A DNA stretch of 64,000 nt from Azorinus chamasolen (lineage: Eukaryota; Mollusca; Bivalvia; Cardiida; Solecurtidae). The stretch is taken from assembly GCA_963576725.1 (NCBI GenBank), contig OY755242.1:21139315-21203314 (forward strand). The letters run 5' to 3'. The notes under the pieces are model-generated. The model was given only the letters and a program-made list of their open reading frames with translations. It was not told the origin of the DNA and did no database searches. The first letter of the stretch is position 1, and each line of letters starts with the position of its first letter. A program made the position numbers and the translations under genes. Positions 23,455 through 33,852 of this stretch are shown here, one piece after another.

Positions 23455-26400
23455 TTAATTTTCCATATCACTATAATTACATGACAACAAGCTGCTGGAG
23501 GCATTATTTGTATCGGACAAGTTTGCACTTACTGCCTGACTAGAGCTATTTTCGTAAGCTACGGACATTTCTGTCTTTTGAATAGGATCTAACATATTCG
23601 AGTTTTCCTCGGGCCCTGAGGAGCTCGTCTGTGTTAGAGATCCACTTGAAATGTAATTATTTCCAGCTTTTCGTAAGCGTATGGCTAGATCTTTTAACGG
23701 AATATTATCTTCAGATGCCGAATTTGATCTGACAGTTTTATGTCTCTTGATTATTCGTTTCTTCATTTGCCGCCTACCCCTGTTTAATCCACTAGATACC
23801 CCCTCATTAGGCTCACTATCTTCATCATAACTATTATCTTCATCACTAGAAGTTTCTTGTGGAGGCAATACATATCTACAAGCTCTGATTGAACGCTGAC
23901 CTACTATTTGATTATCTGGTAAAGGCCAATCGGCGACATTTGCTTTTCTAACCTGGTCTACATTGCATTTTATAACTCTGTTATCAAGTTGGTTCTTTAT
24001 TAACAACGACCTGTCACTCAATATTTCCATTATTCTCCAGTACGCCACCCATTTCGGTTGTAATTTACTCTTTTTATTAAAGTTTTTGTAGTAAACAGTA
24101 TCATTCACTTCGAATTGTACCTCTTGTCTATTATTATTTATTCGCTGATTTCGCTTTTTACGAGCGGCTTTTAGATTTTGATATACTTGACGGTAAATTT
24201 CATTGTTTCTAAACATTAAATGTTTGCTGAAGTCGTCCCCATAATAAGGAAGCCTTGTTCCAAGAAGATTATCAATAGGCAGTATAACATCACGGCCAAA
24301 AACCATGAAAAACGGACTGTGCTTTGCACTTTCAGTAACATTAAATCTAAGACCTGCAACCGCCTGGTTCAAGATTAAGTCCCAATCTGTGATATTGTTC
24401 TGGATTAGTTTAATCAGAATGGAATTGAGCGTCGCATGACTGTGTTCGCATCTGCCATTTGCCTGAGGGTGGTAACTGCTGGTAGTCACATGCTGGACTC
24501 CTAATTCTGACATTGTCTCTCTAAACATTCTTGAGGTGAAATTAGAACCATTATCTGTTATTATTCTTAATACCGCGCCATATCGGAAGAAAATGTTTTC
24601 AAAGAAAGTATGTAACATCGATTCAGTTGAAATGTCTGACAGAGGGATTACCTCGACCCAATTAGTTAGTTCACAAACATAACTAATTATATACTTATTA
24701 CCGCTAGGTGTTAGTGTGAACGGTCCTTGTATATCTACGCTGATTATACTCATCGGATATTTTGGAATTTCTGGCTCTTTCAGAGGTGCTCGAATAGCTT
24801 TGAGATTAACTGTCTGACAAGGCACACATTGTTGAACATATTCATATAGATTCTTATACATATTAGGCCAATAATAGAACCGCTTGATTGTAGCATATGA
24901 CCGACTAATTCCTGCATGTGACAGTTCATGATACCCTGGCATTACGGCTTCCCTAAGATGGCTAGGTACATATACGCGTAATAGTGGATCCTCATCTGCA
25001 TTTGAAATAAAATAAAGTATGTTGTCTTTGATTAGAAATTTTCGACTTTCCTTATCTGAAATTTCATTATGTTTTAATTTGGTTTTAAATTTTTTCAACT
25101 CTGCATCTTTAATTTGTTCCAAGCTCATGTCTAGTGTCTTGAGGCTATTTGGCTTGTCTAACTCGGGATAGCTTAACTGGTTTTTTGCATCGGCCATTTC
25201 TTTGGGGTCAAAACATGTATTGTTTATCGCCCCTATTAATTTGTGGTCTACGCCGTTGTCGTCATGACAACTGTCCTGACAACTGTCATCGCTGACTGAA
25301 TTTGTACCCTTAATATTCCTTGAAAGCATGTCGGCTACAACATTAGCGACCCCTGGAATATATTCTATTGTGCAGTCATAGCATGATATTTCTAGTGCAT
25401 ATCTCTCCAATAGTTTGTTGTCGAATTTTGATTTTAGTAGATAAATCAACCGACGGTGATCAGTTCTGATTTTAAACTTTGCTCCACTTAAGTAACAATC
25501 TAACTTCTTCAGCGCAAAACTAATAGCAAGTGTTTCTTTTAAAATAGTACTGTATTTTATTTGCGATTTGTTTAACTTTTGGCTTATAAAGTGAATTGGG
25601 ACCTCCTCCTCAACTTTACCTGTTTTTGATTGTGCTAATACGGCTCCTAAAGCGAAATTTGAACTGTCCGTGTATAAAATGTATTCTGCATTGATATCAG
25701 GATGTGATAATGTGGGTAATAATTGTAGCTGACGTATGATTTTGTTAAAACTGGTCTCACATTCATTTGACCACTCAAACGGTACACTTTTCTGTGTTAG
25801 CCGCGTTAAAGGTAAAGCTATCTCAGCGTAGTTTGGAATGAATTTTCTATCATATCCCGACATTCCAAGAAATGACCTAACTCCTTTTACATTTTTCGGA
25901 ATTTGAAAGTCTTTCAAAGCTTCCACCTTTTTCGGATCTGGTCTAATTCCTTCCTCTGATATTATGTGTCCTAGGTATGTAGTACTGGTTTTTATAAAGT
26001 GACACTTCTTAAGTTTTAATTTAAGATTATTTTGCTTCAGTCTATCAAAAACTAGTTGTATGTGCTTTAGATGATCTTCTAATGTGGAACTGAATATCAG
26101 AATATCATCGAGATAAGCTACACTACAGGCTTCTAAGCCTTCTAAAATCTGCAAAATTACATGTGCAAATGTCCCTGCGGCTAGGTTTATTCCCATAGCT
26201 AATCTATTGAATTCAAAAAGCCCGAGATTACTGGTAGTAAACGCAGTTTTTGATTTACTGTTTTCATCCAATTCTATTTGGTGATATCCCTGACTTAAAT
26301 CTAGTGTCGTAAAATATTTAGCTCCATTTAGTAAGCTTAAAATATCATCAATCTGTGGTAAAGGAAAACTAGTGGGTTGGATTATCCTGTTTATTGCTCT

Positions 26401-26916
26401 GAAGTCAATACATAACCTTTTTGAACCATCTGGTTTTGAAACTAGTAAACAGGGGGAACTCCAAGGACTACTACTCTTTCTAATAATATCAGCCTCTAAC
26501 ATTTTATCAAGCTTTTCTTTCAGTACTTGTCTCTGCACAAACGGCATTCTATAAGGTCTCTGCTTAATTGGTAAATGATCGCCTGTAGGAATGTTGACTT
26601 TAACATTCGGAACTTTACCTATATCATATTCAGACTTCGAGAATATCTCTTCGTTTTTCTGTATGAGCTGTTGTACTTTTGCATAATGTTGCTTTGTTGT
26701 ATTTATATCAGACAGACTATTTAAATTCGGGTTGTGAATAGTTAAACACTTTTCATTTTCCTTATTGAAAACCGACTCTATCATATTCTCCTGATTAGAT
26801 TTAACCTTGGCGATTATGCAGCCTCTTTTTAATTTAATTGTTTTGCCTGACTCATTTGCGATAATTATCGGAACAATTCTATTTTTTATGCCCCCCAGAT
26901 CAAATCTGGGGGGCAT
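23455..26916 (-). CDS. Gypsy pol: reverse transcriptase, RNase H, integrase
   Basis: The open frame has 1153 codons. The first ~13 residues come from the nested repeat element, and pol-like sequence begins at about residue 12. RT spans about residues 115-320, with LDLSQGYHQ at 205-213 and the catalytic YLDD at 268-271 (near 26105). RNase H spans about 410-535, with YTDSS at 415-419 and a closing ADMLSR. The integrase zinc finger has H663, H667, C697 and C700. The catalytic triad is D728, D788 and E824, with VDIQGPF, ITDNGSNF and HPQANGRCEH contexts. A degenerate GPY/F-like stretch follows near 950, then a Ser/Asn-rich tail. The usual TDAS of RNase H is TDSS here. Catalytic residues are present, but the frame is cut off from protease by the insertion, so normal Pol cannot be made. 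Confidence 0.93.
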   Translation of the reverse strand: MPPRFDLGGIKNRIVPIIIANESGKTIKLKRGCIIAKVKSNQENMIESVFNKENEKCLTIHNPNLNSLSDINTTKQHYAKVQQLIQKNEEIFSKSEYDIGKVPNVKVNIPTGDHLPIKQRPYRMPFVQRQVLKEKLDKMLEADIIRKSSSPWSSPCLLVSKPDGSKRLCIDFRAINRIIQPTSFPLPQIDDILSLLNGAKYFTTLDLSQGYHQIELDENSKSKTAFTTSNLGLFEFNRLAMGINLAAGTFAHVILQILEGLEACSVAYLDDILIFSSTLEDHLKHIQLVFDRLKQNNLKLKLKKCHFIKTSTTYLGHIISEEGIRPDPKKVEALKDFQIPKNVKGVRSFLGMSGYDRKFIPNYAEIALPLTRLTQKSVPFEWSNECETSFNKIIRQLQLLPTLSHPDINAEYILYTDSSNFALGAVLAQSKTGKVEEEVPIHFISQKLNKSQIKYSTILKETLAISFALKKLDCYLSGAKFKIRTDHRRLIYLLKSKFDNKLLERYALEISCYDCTIEYIPGVANVVADMLSRNIKGTNSVSDDSCQDSCHDDNGVDHKLIGAINNTCFDPKEMADAKNQLSYPELDKPNSLKTLDMSLEQIKDAELKKFKTKLKHNEISDKESRKFLIKDNILYFISNADEDPLLRVYVPSHLREAVMPGYHELSHAGISRSYATIKRFYYWPNMYKNLYEYVQQCVPCQTVNLKAIRAPLKEPEIPKYPMSIISVDIQGPFTLTPSGNKYIISYVCELTNWVEVIPLSDISTESMLHTFFENIFFRYGAVLRIITDNGSNFTSRMFRETMSELGVQHVTTSSYHPQANGRCEHSHATLNSILIKLIQNNITDWDLILNQAVAGLRFNVTESAKHSPFFMVFGRDVILPIDNLLGTRLPYYGDDFSKHLMFRNNEIYRQVYQNLKAARKKRNQRINNNRQEVQFEVNDTVYYKNFNKKSKLQPKWVAYWRIMEILSDRSLLIKNQLDNRVIKCNVDQVRKANVADWPLPDNQIVGQRSIRACRYVLPPQETSSDEDNSYDEDSEPNEGVSSGLNRGRRQMKKRIIKRHKTVRSNSASEDNIPLKDLAIRLRKAGNNYISSGSLTQTSSSGPEENSNMLDPIQKTEMSVAYENSSSQAVSANLSDTNNASSSLLSCNYSDMEN

Positions 26917-28488
26917 ATTGTTTTTGCCCTGTCTGTCTGTTTGTCTGTTTGTTTGTCAGCAACTTTAACATTGGTCATAACTTTTGAGCCATTTCAGATA
27001 GAGACTTGATATTTGGTATGCATATGTATCTCATTAAGCCGCACATTATGAGGGGTGACATGTCAAGGTCAAGGTCATCCTTCAAGGTCAGAGGTCAAAT
27101 ATATGGGTCAAATCACCGACTTTAACATTGGCCATAACTTTTAGACCAGTAGAGATAGAGATTTGATATTTGGCATGCTTGTGTATCTCATGAAGCCGCA
27201 CATTTTGAGGGGTGACATGTCAAGGTCAAGGTCATCCTTCAGGGTCAAAGGTCAAATTGTCTGTTTATTGTCTGTAACTTTAACGCAACCTTAACATTGG
27301 TCATAACATTTGAGCCAGTACAGATAGAGACTTGATATTTGGTATGCATATGTATCTCATAAAGCCGCACATTTTGAGGGGTGACATGTCAAGGTCAAGG
27401 TCATCCTTCAAGGTCAGAGGTCAAATATATGGGTCAAATCACCGACTTTAACATTGGCCATAACTTTTGGACCAGTAGAGATAGAGACTTGATATTTGGC
27501 ATGCATTTGTATCTCATGAAGCTGCACATTTTGAGGGGTGAAATATCAAGGTCAAGGTCATCTTTCAGGGTCAAAGGTCAAATTGTCTGTAAGTTTAACA
27601 TTGGTCATAACGTTTGAGCCAGTATAGCTAGTGACTTGATATTTGGCGTGCATATGTATCTCATAAAGCCGCAGATTTTGAGTAGTGACATGTCAAGGTC
27701 AAGGTCATCTTTAAAGGTCAGAGGTCAAACACATGGGTCAAATTACTGACTTTAACGTTGGTCATAACTTTTAAGCAAGTACAGATAGAGACTTGATATT
27801 TGGCATGCAAATGTATCTCATAAGGCCGCACATTTTGAGGGGTGACATGTCAAGGTCAAGGTCATCCTCAAAGGGCAGAGGTCAAACATGGGTCAAATCA
27901 CTGACTTTAACATTGGCCATAACTTTTGAACCAGTACAGATAGAGACTTGATATGTGGCATGCTTGTGTATCTCATGAAGCTGCACAGTGTGAGGGGTGA
28001 AATGTCAAGGTCATCCTTCAGGGTCAAAGGTCACCAGCTTCAAATTGGCCATAACTTTTGAACCATTAGAGATAAAGTCTTGATATTTGGTATGCATGTG
28101 TATCTCATGAAGCTGCACATTTTGGGGGTGACATTTAAAGGTCAAGGTCATCTTTCAGGGTCAAAGGTCACCGGCTATAACATTTGCCATAACTTTTGAA
28201 CCAGTAGAGATACAGACTTGATAGTTGGTATATGTGTGTTTCTCATTTGGCTGCACAGTTTTAGGGGAACATGTCAAGGTCAAGGTCATCCTTCATGGTC
28301 AAAGGTCACCAACTTTAACATTGGTCATAACTGTTGAACCAGTAGAGATACAGACTTGATATGTGATATGCATGTGCACCCCATGAAGCTGCACAGTTTG
28401 AGGGGTGACATGTCAAGATCAAGGTCATCCTTTAGGGTCAAATATCATATCGAGGGGGCATAGTGTTTCACAAACACATCTTGTTCTT
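26889..28488. mobile_element. Nested AGGTCA-repeat element inside the Gypsy pol gene
   Basis: About ten units of 132-169 bp share TTTAACATTGG.CATAACTTTTG, GATAGAGACTTGATATTTGG, ATGTATCTCAT.AAGC and TGTCAAGGTCAAGGTCATCC. The ends carry GGGGGCATA-type sequence: an inverted CCCCCCAGAT / ATCTGGGGGG on the left and GAGGGGGCATAGTGTTTCAC on the right. It separates protease from RT. Edges are approximate and I could not establish a target duplication. Similar AGGTCA-rich repeats are, as I recall, common in molluscs. Confidence 0.8.
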
Positions 28489-28489
28489 A

Positions 28490-29174
28490 AATGTACCAAA
28501 GCGGGAGCTATTTGTAAGTTAGGTTCTTCTGAAATATACCCTGTTTCCATTGAACAAACTTCATAGTCACAATTATTTTCTATACTAGGATTAGCTTTAA
28601 GTTTTCCTTGAACTTGATTTATAGTTTGTGGTTTGAGAATTGTAGTCTTATTTAGTCTAATTATTGATGCTATACACCTGTCATCTTCTAACGGAACATA
28701 TTCATCTTTAATTCTAATACAGTTTAGATCAAAATAAATTCTACAGCTATTTGCAGCTAAAAAATCTCTTCCTATAATACAATTTCTGTTTAGGTTATTG
28801 ACAATTACAAACGTGTGGTCTAAACATAGCTTGCTTACTTTAATTTTCAAATTCGCACACCCTACAACCTGTAAATTATCACCTGAAGCCGACTCTAGTG
28901 TCATGTGTGTTTTAGACAGTGGTATGTTAGGCTTAATTGAATCAAAAATTATTTTATGTAATACACTCACGGAGGCTCCTGTATCTATCAAACTTCTAAC
29001 CTGTTTGTTTCCTATTTTGATTAGGCAGGAATTTGGTATATCCTTATTTGCAGTAACATTAAATGATCCTACATTATTTTGTTTCCGAGCACCGATCTCG
29101 TTATGACGGAAACGTCCGAGTTTTCCGAATGTCTACTTTTCGGCCTGTTCATCAACTGTCTGAACTGTTTACAC
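28490..29174 (-). pseudogene. Gypsy protease and gag-pol linker, 3' end interrupted
   Basis: The minus strand has the aspartic protease active site IDTGASVS near 28985 and the conserved IIGRDFLA near 28770. The apparent start at 28991 is not a real initiator because the frame continues upstream to about 29165. Upstream in the same frame is a Cys-rich FECKQ piece that may be a worn zinc knuckle. The 3' end enters the repeat insertion and ends in unrelated residues. Confidence 0.75.
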
Positions 29175-29915
29175 TCAAAACCAACATCGTTTTTTGACCC
29201 TACGCGCATGCGTATATTCTTTGTTTACGTGTACCGTTTCCGATTTGACATTATTGATTGACAAGTTTCTTTTCTCTCGTTTCCGTTTCCGTTTATATTG
29301 TACAATCTCTCTTTTGCTAACTTTTCCCCTAGATCTTAATCTATTTTTTTCTCCGATATTCTGTTCGCTTACAGCTATTTCTATTGCATTTTGAAAACTT
29401 ATAGGATTCTTCCTTATCAAATATTCCCTAATTTCCCCCATCAATTAACCCCTCTGTGAAAACCAAATGAATTGCTGTTCAATTACTTCTGTATTTTGCT
29501 CAAAATTTTCATAAGCACTTTTTGCCAAAACTTGTATTCTCTCTGCAAAAATCTGTACATTTTCACCTCTTTGTTGTTTAATATTGCTTAGTAGTGAAAA
29601 ATTATGATATCTATCTGTTACTTCTCCAAAAAGATTTTCCAACTCATTTTTCAACTGTTGCCAACTTAAATATTGATTACTTTGTAAACGTTTTTGTATG
29701 AATTCTGAAACAATCCCTGTACTGGATCTTAAAGCAATTAAATTTTTCTTTGTTTCTGAAATATTGTTAACTAACACAAATTTGTCTATATTTTTTATCC
29801 ATGATTCAAATTCTTTAGTTTTTCCATCAAAAGTGAAGTTTACATTTTGTGCTGATACATTTTCTAACTGATTTGCTAAACTTTCCAAAGTCTGAGTCAA
29901 TCCAATTTCAATCAT
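29175..29915 (-). pseudogene. Gypsy gag with in-frame stop
   Basis: The first 156 codons contain FDGKTKEFESWIKNIDKF and a SWQQLKNEL...F motif, both typical of Ty3/Gypsy capsid. A TAA follows QRG at 29445-29447. The same frame then continues with GEIREYLIRKNPISFQNAIE and a basic Lys/Arg-rich segment to 29175, so a single stop splits one gag gene. Translation would end before the nucleic-acid-binding region unless the stop is read through. A -1 shift near 29170 would lead into the protease frame, which could be programmed or a mutation. Confidence 0.75.
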
Positions 29916-30000
29916 TATTACAGATCAAAACAACACCACAAGCCACAAAGTGAAATGACTTACCCGTACTCCGACATTTTTCCGCGACGGATCCAGAATC

Positions 30001-30018
30001 CTTGGTCACGTGGCACCA
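30001..30018 (-). other. Candidate tRNA primer-binding site
   Basis: The minus strand reads TGGTGCCACGTGACCAAG, beginning with the TGG that complements a tRNA CCA end. It starts 10 nt inside the 5' LTR, which is farther than usual. I cannot assign the tRNA. Confidence 0.35.
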
Positions 30019-30028
30019 TAAACGCCCG

Positions 30029-30313
30029 TGTGGCGTAATGAACAACTTAGTCTCTATACGTTTCTACATGTTTATTTCTTCGCAACGTGATCTATTTCTA
30101 ACATACATGCCTATGTCTCTCCAAGTCTCTCTCTTCAAACCTCTCTCTCTCCAGTATATATACCCAATGCCTTGTAATGTCTAGACTTATATGACAGGTG
30201 TACTATCTCGTGTATTCTTGACACATTGATAAATATATACATGTATACTCTACATGTATCATACAGTCCATAACCATTTAACCTTTAGCCCGTAACATAA
30301 GTGTTATGTTACA
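30029..30313 (-). repeat. 5' LTR of the Gypsy element
   Basis: This 285-bp LTR has the same TG...CA ends as the 3' copy. It is followed by CCCTG at 30314-30318, the second copy of the target duplication. Confidence 0.93.
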
Positions 30314-30318
30314 CCCTG

Positions 30319-30851
30319 TCAGTGTGTCTCCTTGTCTGATTGTCCGTCTGTATGTATGTAAAGTAAAGTACCTATAGTTGTAGTCTGCTTTCAGCGGACT
30401 GTGCATTTAATCTACTGGACATACAGCCATTTGCATACAATATTGAGCACTTTTAAGAGATTCTTAGTCAAACTATTATGAGAGTTAAAAGAAAATATCG
30501 ACTATTTATCAATTGATCTTTGCTTCATGGCTTGATTCTTATCGTAAACGCGGTGGCTTATGTTAAAAAAGTGATAAATTAACAGAAAGTATCGTCTTAG
30601 CCGCAGTGGCACAGTAGGTTCGCCGGAAGACTCTTGTTTTATAAATCACTTTTGTATCACCCGGCAAAGGTTCGAATCCACCAATAGCCATTTTTTTCTT
30701 TTCTTTAGTAGTATGTTCTCTTATTTGTATTATCCTATTGATGTCATTCCGTCAACAAATGCATATTTACATAAAATTAAAAAAGTCCGTCCCCTGGTTT
30801 TAGAATTATTACGCCTTAAAATTAGAAACGTCTACTAGCCAAATAAACCTT
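30319..30851. repeat. Tandem duplication copy A, right part
   Basis: The pre-insertion sequence resumes here and ends at AAATAAACCTT, where it jumps to CAATAACATGTATCATTGC, the beginning of copy B. That junction marks the tandem duplication. Confidence 0.8.
30601..30697 (+). ncRNA. tRNA-like sequence with T-run (copy A)
   Basis: The A-box-like GTGGCACAGTAGG and B box GGTTCGAATCC are spaced as in a tRNA with a long central part. A TTTTTTT run follows, as a Pol III terminator would. The arms do not fold into a convincing cloverleaf, so this is a tRNA relic or SINE head. Confidence 0.4.
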
Positions 30852-32697
30852 CAATAACATGTATCATTGCATATATATGAAGCCATCGCTATCTGTTAAA
30901 AAAACGCAGTTTGGTAGATCTGTTATTTTCTCCACTCTCCGGTTAAAATAATTTATTGTATTGCAAACAATGCAGACCCAGGCCAGCCACCACCTCTCCA
31001 ACACGGTGACTGGTCAGGGTTCCAAGATATCAGAATACGGGTTAACTTGAATACCCAAGGACTACAGTAAAACCTCTCCGAACCAAAACTCTAGTAGAAA
31101 GAATTTGTTATACTTTTACACAGGTTGTTGTTTAATGCAAGGTGAAAGTAATGGAGCTTTTGGCATGACTTTCACCCTACATTAAGCTGCCACCTGTCAC
31201 CAAGACCGATGTTTATTCTACAGTTAACGTCCTCTCCGGGTGTACCTTCAATGGCAAAGTACGGATGTCAACCGTTTACTTCAAGAATATTCATAATGAC
31301 GTAAGAGACAACGACTATATGAATATCTATTAGCTTAATGTCTGTAATGACATTTAAGTATGGCAAAAACTATCGAATCAGATACAGTAAACCCTCTCTT
31401 AACCGGAATTCTAGTTGAGAATAATTTAGATACTTATAGGCAAGTGACTGCTTAATGCAAGTTGAAAGTCACGCAGAACGCTTCTGTAGGAGCTTTCTGG
31501 ATGACTTTCACATTGCATTAAGCTGTCACCTGTCTCAAACACTGATATTTATACTCATTTGAACGTGCGGTTTAGAGAGGTTTTACTGTATATATTTTAT
31601 TCCTTCATCAAACAGAACAGCACCTGATAAGACATCTTCTACATTAATGCCTGCTCTGAGTCTACCCTGTTTGAAAATGCACCCATATGCGTTTTATTAT
31701 GTAAATTGTTAACTACTACCCTACTTTTTGTGACTGGGAACAGCAAAAACAGTTACACATTGTATAAGGACTTATAGTTCTTACGTATACATTCATGTCT
31801 CATTTTAGCGGTGAGCTATGGTCTTACTTCACTTGTATATGATAATGAGATATGATAGGAATATATCTCATGGTAGGCAATTGTGATCACTCACCCTCTG
31901 TTGTTCTTCTGACTGTTCTTCAAACGACACAACCCTACTGAAACAGCTGGTTTGAACTTTAGGTTGTCCTCTACCAAATTTGTTCAAAAACACATTCAAT
32001 ATAGAATTAAAACGAAATACTGTTATAAACCATTGACCCATTTCGATTCAATCGCATTGATTATTTTGTGCAAATGAGAGAAAGATTGTTATTATCTCCC
32101 CTGCTTGTCTGTCTGTCTATTTTGTCTGTCTGTCTGCCTCTGTCTTTGTTTGTTGCTGTCCCTGTCAGTGTGTCTCCTTGTCTGACTGTCCGTCTGTATG
32201 TATGTAAAGTAAAGTACCTATAGTTGTAGTCTGCTTTCAGCGGACTGTGCATTTAATCTACTGGACATAGAGCCATTCGCATACAATATTGAGCATTTTT
32301 AAGAGATTCTTAGTCAAACTATTATGAGAGTTAAAAGAAAATATCGACTATTTATCAATTGATCTTTGCTTCATGGCTTGATTCTTATCGTAAACGCGGT
32401 GGCTTAGGTTAAAAAAGTGATAAATTAACAGAAAGTATCGTCTTAGCCGCTGTGGCGCGGTAGGTTAGCCGGAAGAATCTTGTTTTATAAATCACTTTTG
32501 TATCACCTGGCAAGGGTTCGAATCCACCAATAGCCATTTTTTTCTTTTCTTTAGTAGTATATTTCTCTTATTTGTATTATTCTATTGATGTCATTCCGTC
32601 AACAAATGCATATTTACATAAAATTAAAAAAGTCCGTCCCCTGGTTTTAGAATTATTACGCCTTAAACGTAGAAACGTCTACTAGTCAAATAAACCT
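30852..32697. repeat. Tandem duplication copy B
   Basis: This is about 1.85 kb and repeats 20208-21519 plus 30319-30851 without the Gypsy element. It therefore provides one empty site, near 32155. It contains MITEs near 31065 and at 31385-31588 and a CTGT microsatellite at about 32107-32150. Confidence 0.85.
32446..32543 (+). ncRNA. tRNA-like sequence with T-run (copy B)
   Basis: It has GTGGCGCGGTAGGTTAGCC, then GGTTCGAATCC, then TTTTTTT. The A box carries one more substitution than at 43447. Confidence 0.4.
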
Positions 32698-33414
32698 TCT
32701 ACCACCGGAAGTAACCTAATGAACCTAACTTTATCTGCATCCCCTTTATTACGTCTCTAGAGAAGCCTGGTGACTGGATAAAACGCATTTTCACGCCTCT
32801 GCAAACGAGTAGACCCTGGAGGAGTCGTCTGATCAGGAACTGCTCTGTTGGCTTATTGGACTTTATAGATATGATTCTATAGTTTCAGTCAAGGTAAAAC
32901 AAATCCTGTGTTCATGTACCATTATAAAGATTCGCGTATACATATCCGTGATGTTATTATTGCTTATATTCATAGTAAACAGGGGATGGGTCAAACTTCT
33001 AGATATCGTCTGCAATCATTCGTTAAATTAATTAAATGAGATGAATACAAATTTCAAAGGAATAGAGCACATATATAGAAATAGAGATTGAGACAAAAAG
33101 TGAAGTCCCTGATCAGACGCCGCCTTGAAAAGGCGGCGTCTGATCTGGGACTGCACTATTTGTCGTGGTGCATTTATGCGACATCGGCGTTGAAATGGTT
33201 AACAGGGAATGGGTCAAAGACCGGTGGTGGCTTTCAGTATAATGCAGGACAAAAGTTATGCAGCAGGGCAAAGTTATGCAGAAAGCTTCTGCAGGTCCTT
33301 CCTGCATTAGTCCATCGTTAAGCAACCACGTGATTTTATAGAAACGATTCATATAATGGTCATTTTAGATGATGTGCTACTGTTTGTGTTGTTAAATTAC
33401 AGTTCAGTAGAACC
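32698..33414. other. Upstream flank of lectin copy 3
   Basis: This contains the distal conserved block (about 32870-32990) and a hairpin at 33092-33163 with GATCAGACGCCGCC arms. The hairpin is the inverted form of the TTAA MITE at 56242, with TTAA at 33199-33202. Alignable copies are at 43695-44422 and 58440-59149. No gene is seen. Confidence 0.45.
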
Positions 33415-33596
33415 TCGCTAATGTGACCACTTAATGAATAATCATGTGTGTCTCTATAAGCAGGTGGTTCCTTAATGCAGGACAAAAGTAATGCAGAAAG
33501 CTCCTGCATTACTTTTGTTCTGCATTAAGCTACCACCTGTATATAGCATCCATAATTATACCTGTGTAAGGTGGTCGCATTAGCGGGGTTTTGCTG
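33415..33596. mobile_element. Long-hairpin MITE upstream of copy 3
   Basis: The termini are CAGTAGAACCTCGCTAATG and CGCATTAGCGGGGTTTTGCTG. The inner stem pairs GGACAAAAGTAATGCAG with CTGCATTACTTTTGTTC at its base. Sister copies at 44423-44614 and 59150-59341 hold the same place relative to copies 4 and 6. Confidence 0.75.
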
Positions 33597-33617
33597 TATA
33601 AGGCATTCGCACCAGAC

Positions 33618-33852
33618 GAGCTTCTTGCACATAAGTCTGTAGAAGTTACAAACATGCCAAGATAACAATTTACAGATCGTATAACACATAGATTTGGCAT
33701 GGCAAGAAAGGTTTCGTCTCAGAAAAAAATACAATATTTTGAATAGCAGTTTCGAGCGCAAACATCAGTACATTTAACGGTTGGTACATCAAAACATCTT
33801 CAATTTTAAAAGCTGAAGGACGAAATATAAATTTGATAACCAATTAAAAAAA
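33618..33852 (+). promoter_or_regulatory. Proximal upstream block of lectin copy 3
   Basis: ACGAGCTTCTTGCACATAAG, GTAGAAGTTACAAACATGCC, CAAACATCAGTACATTTAAC and AAAGCTGAAGGACGAAATAT occur in order, followed by a short AT-rich stretch and the start codon. The block is nearly identical before copies 4 and 6. Confidence 0.4.

Larger units (their letters stand above)
21520..30313 (-). mobile_element. Ty3/Gypsy LTR retrotransposon in antisense orientation
   Basis: The element spans 8.8 kb and is bounded by two similar LTRs with TG...CA ends, flanked by the 5-bp duplication CCCTG (21515-21519 and 30314-30318). In minus-strand order it has the 5' LTR, a gag frame, protease, RT, RNase H, integrase, a polypurine tract and the 3' LTR. 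Protease-before-RT and RT/RNase H-before-integrase order identifies Ty3/Gypsy. The empty target is visible in three sister loci, near 32155, 43165 and 57730, as GCTGTCCCTGTCAGTGTGTC. I count only about seven differences between the LTRs, so insertion is fairly recent. It is not intact: gag has an in-frame stop, and a repeat element splits protease from RT. Confidence 0.93.
8008..33852 (+). repeat. Lectin cassette, unit 1
   Basis: This runs from the start of copy 1 to the start of copy 3 and includes copy 2. Removing the Gypsy element with its target duplication (8.8 kb), the extra 1.85-kb copy and the 1.24-kb retroelement leaves about 14 kb, close to unit 3. Confidence 0.75.
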
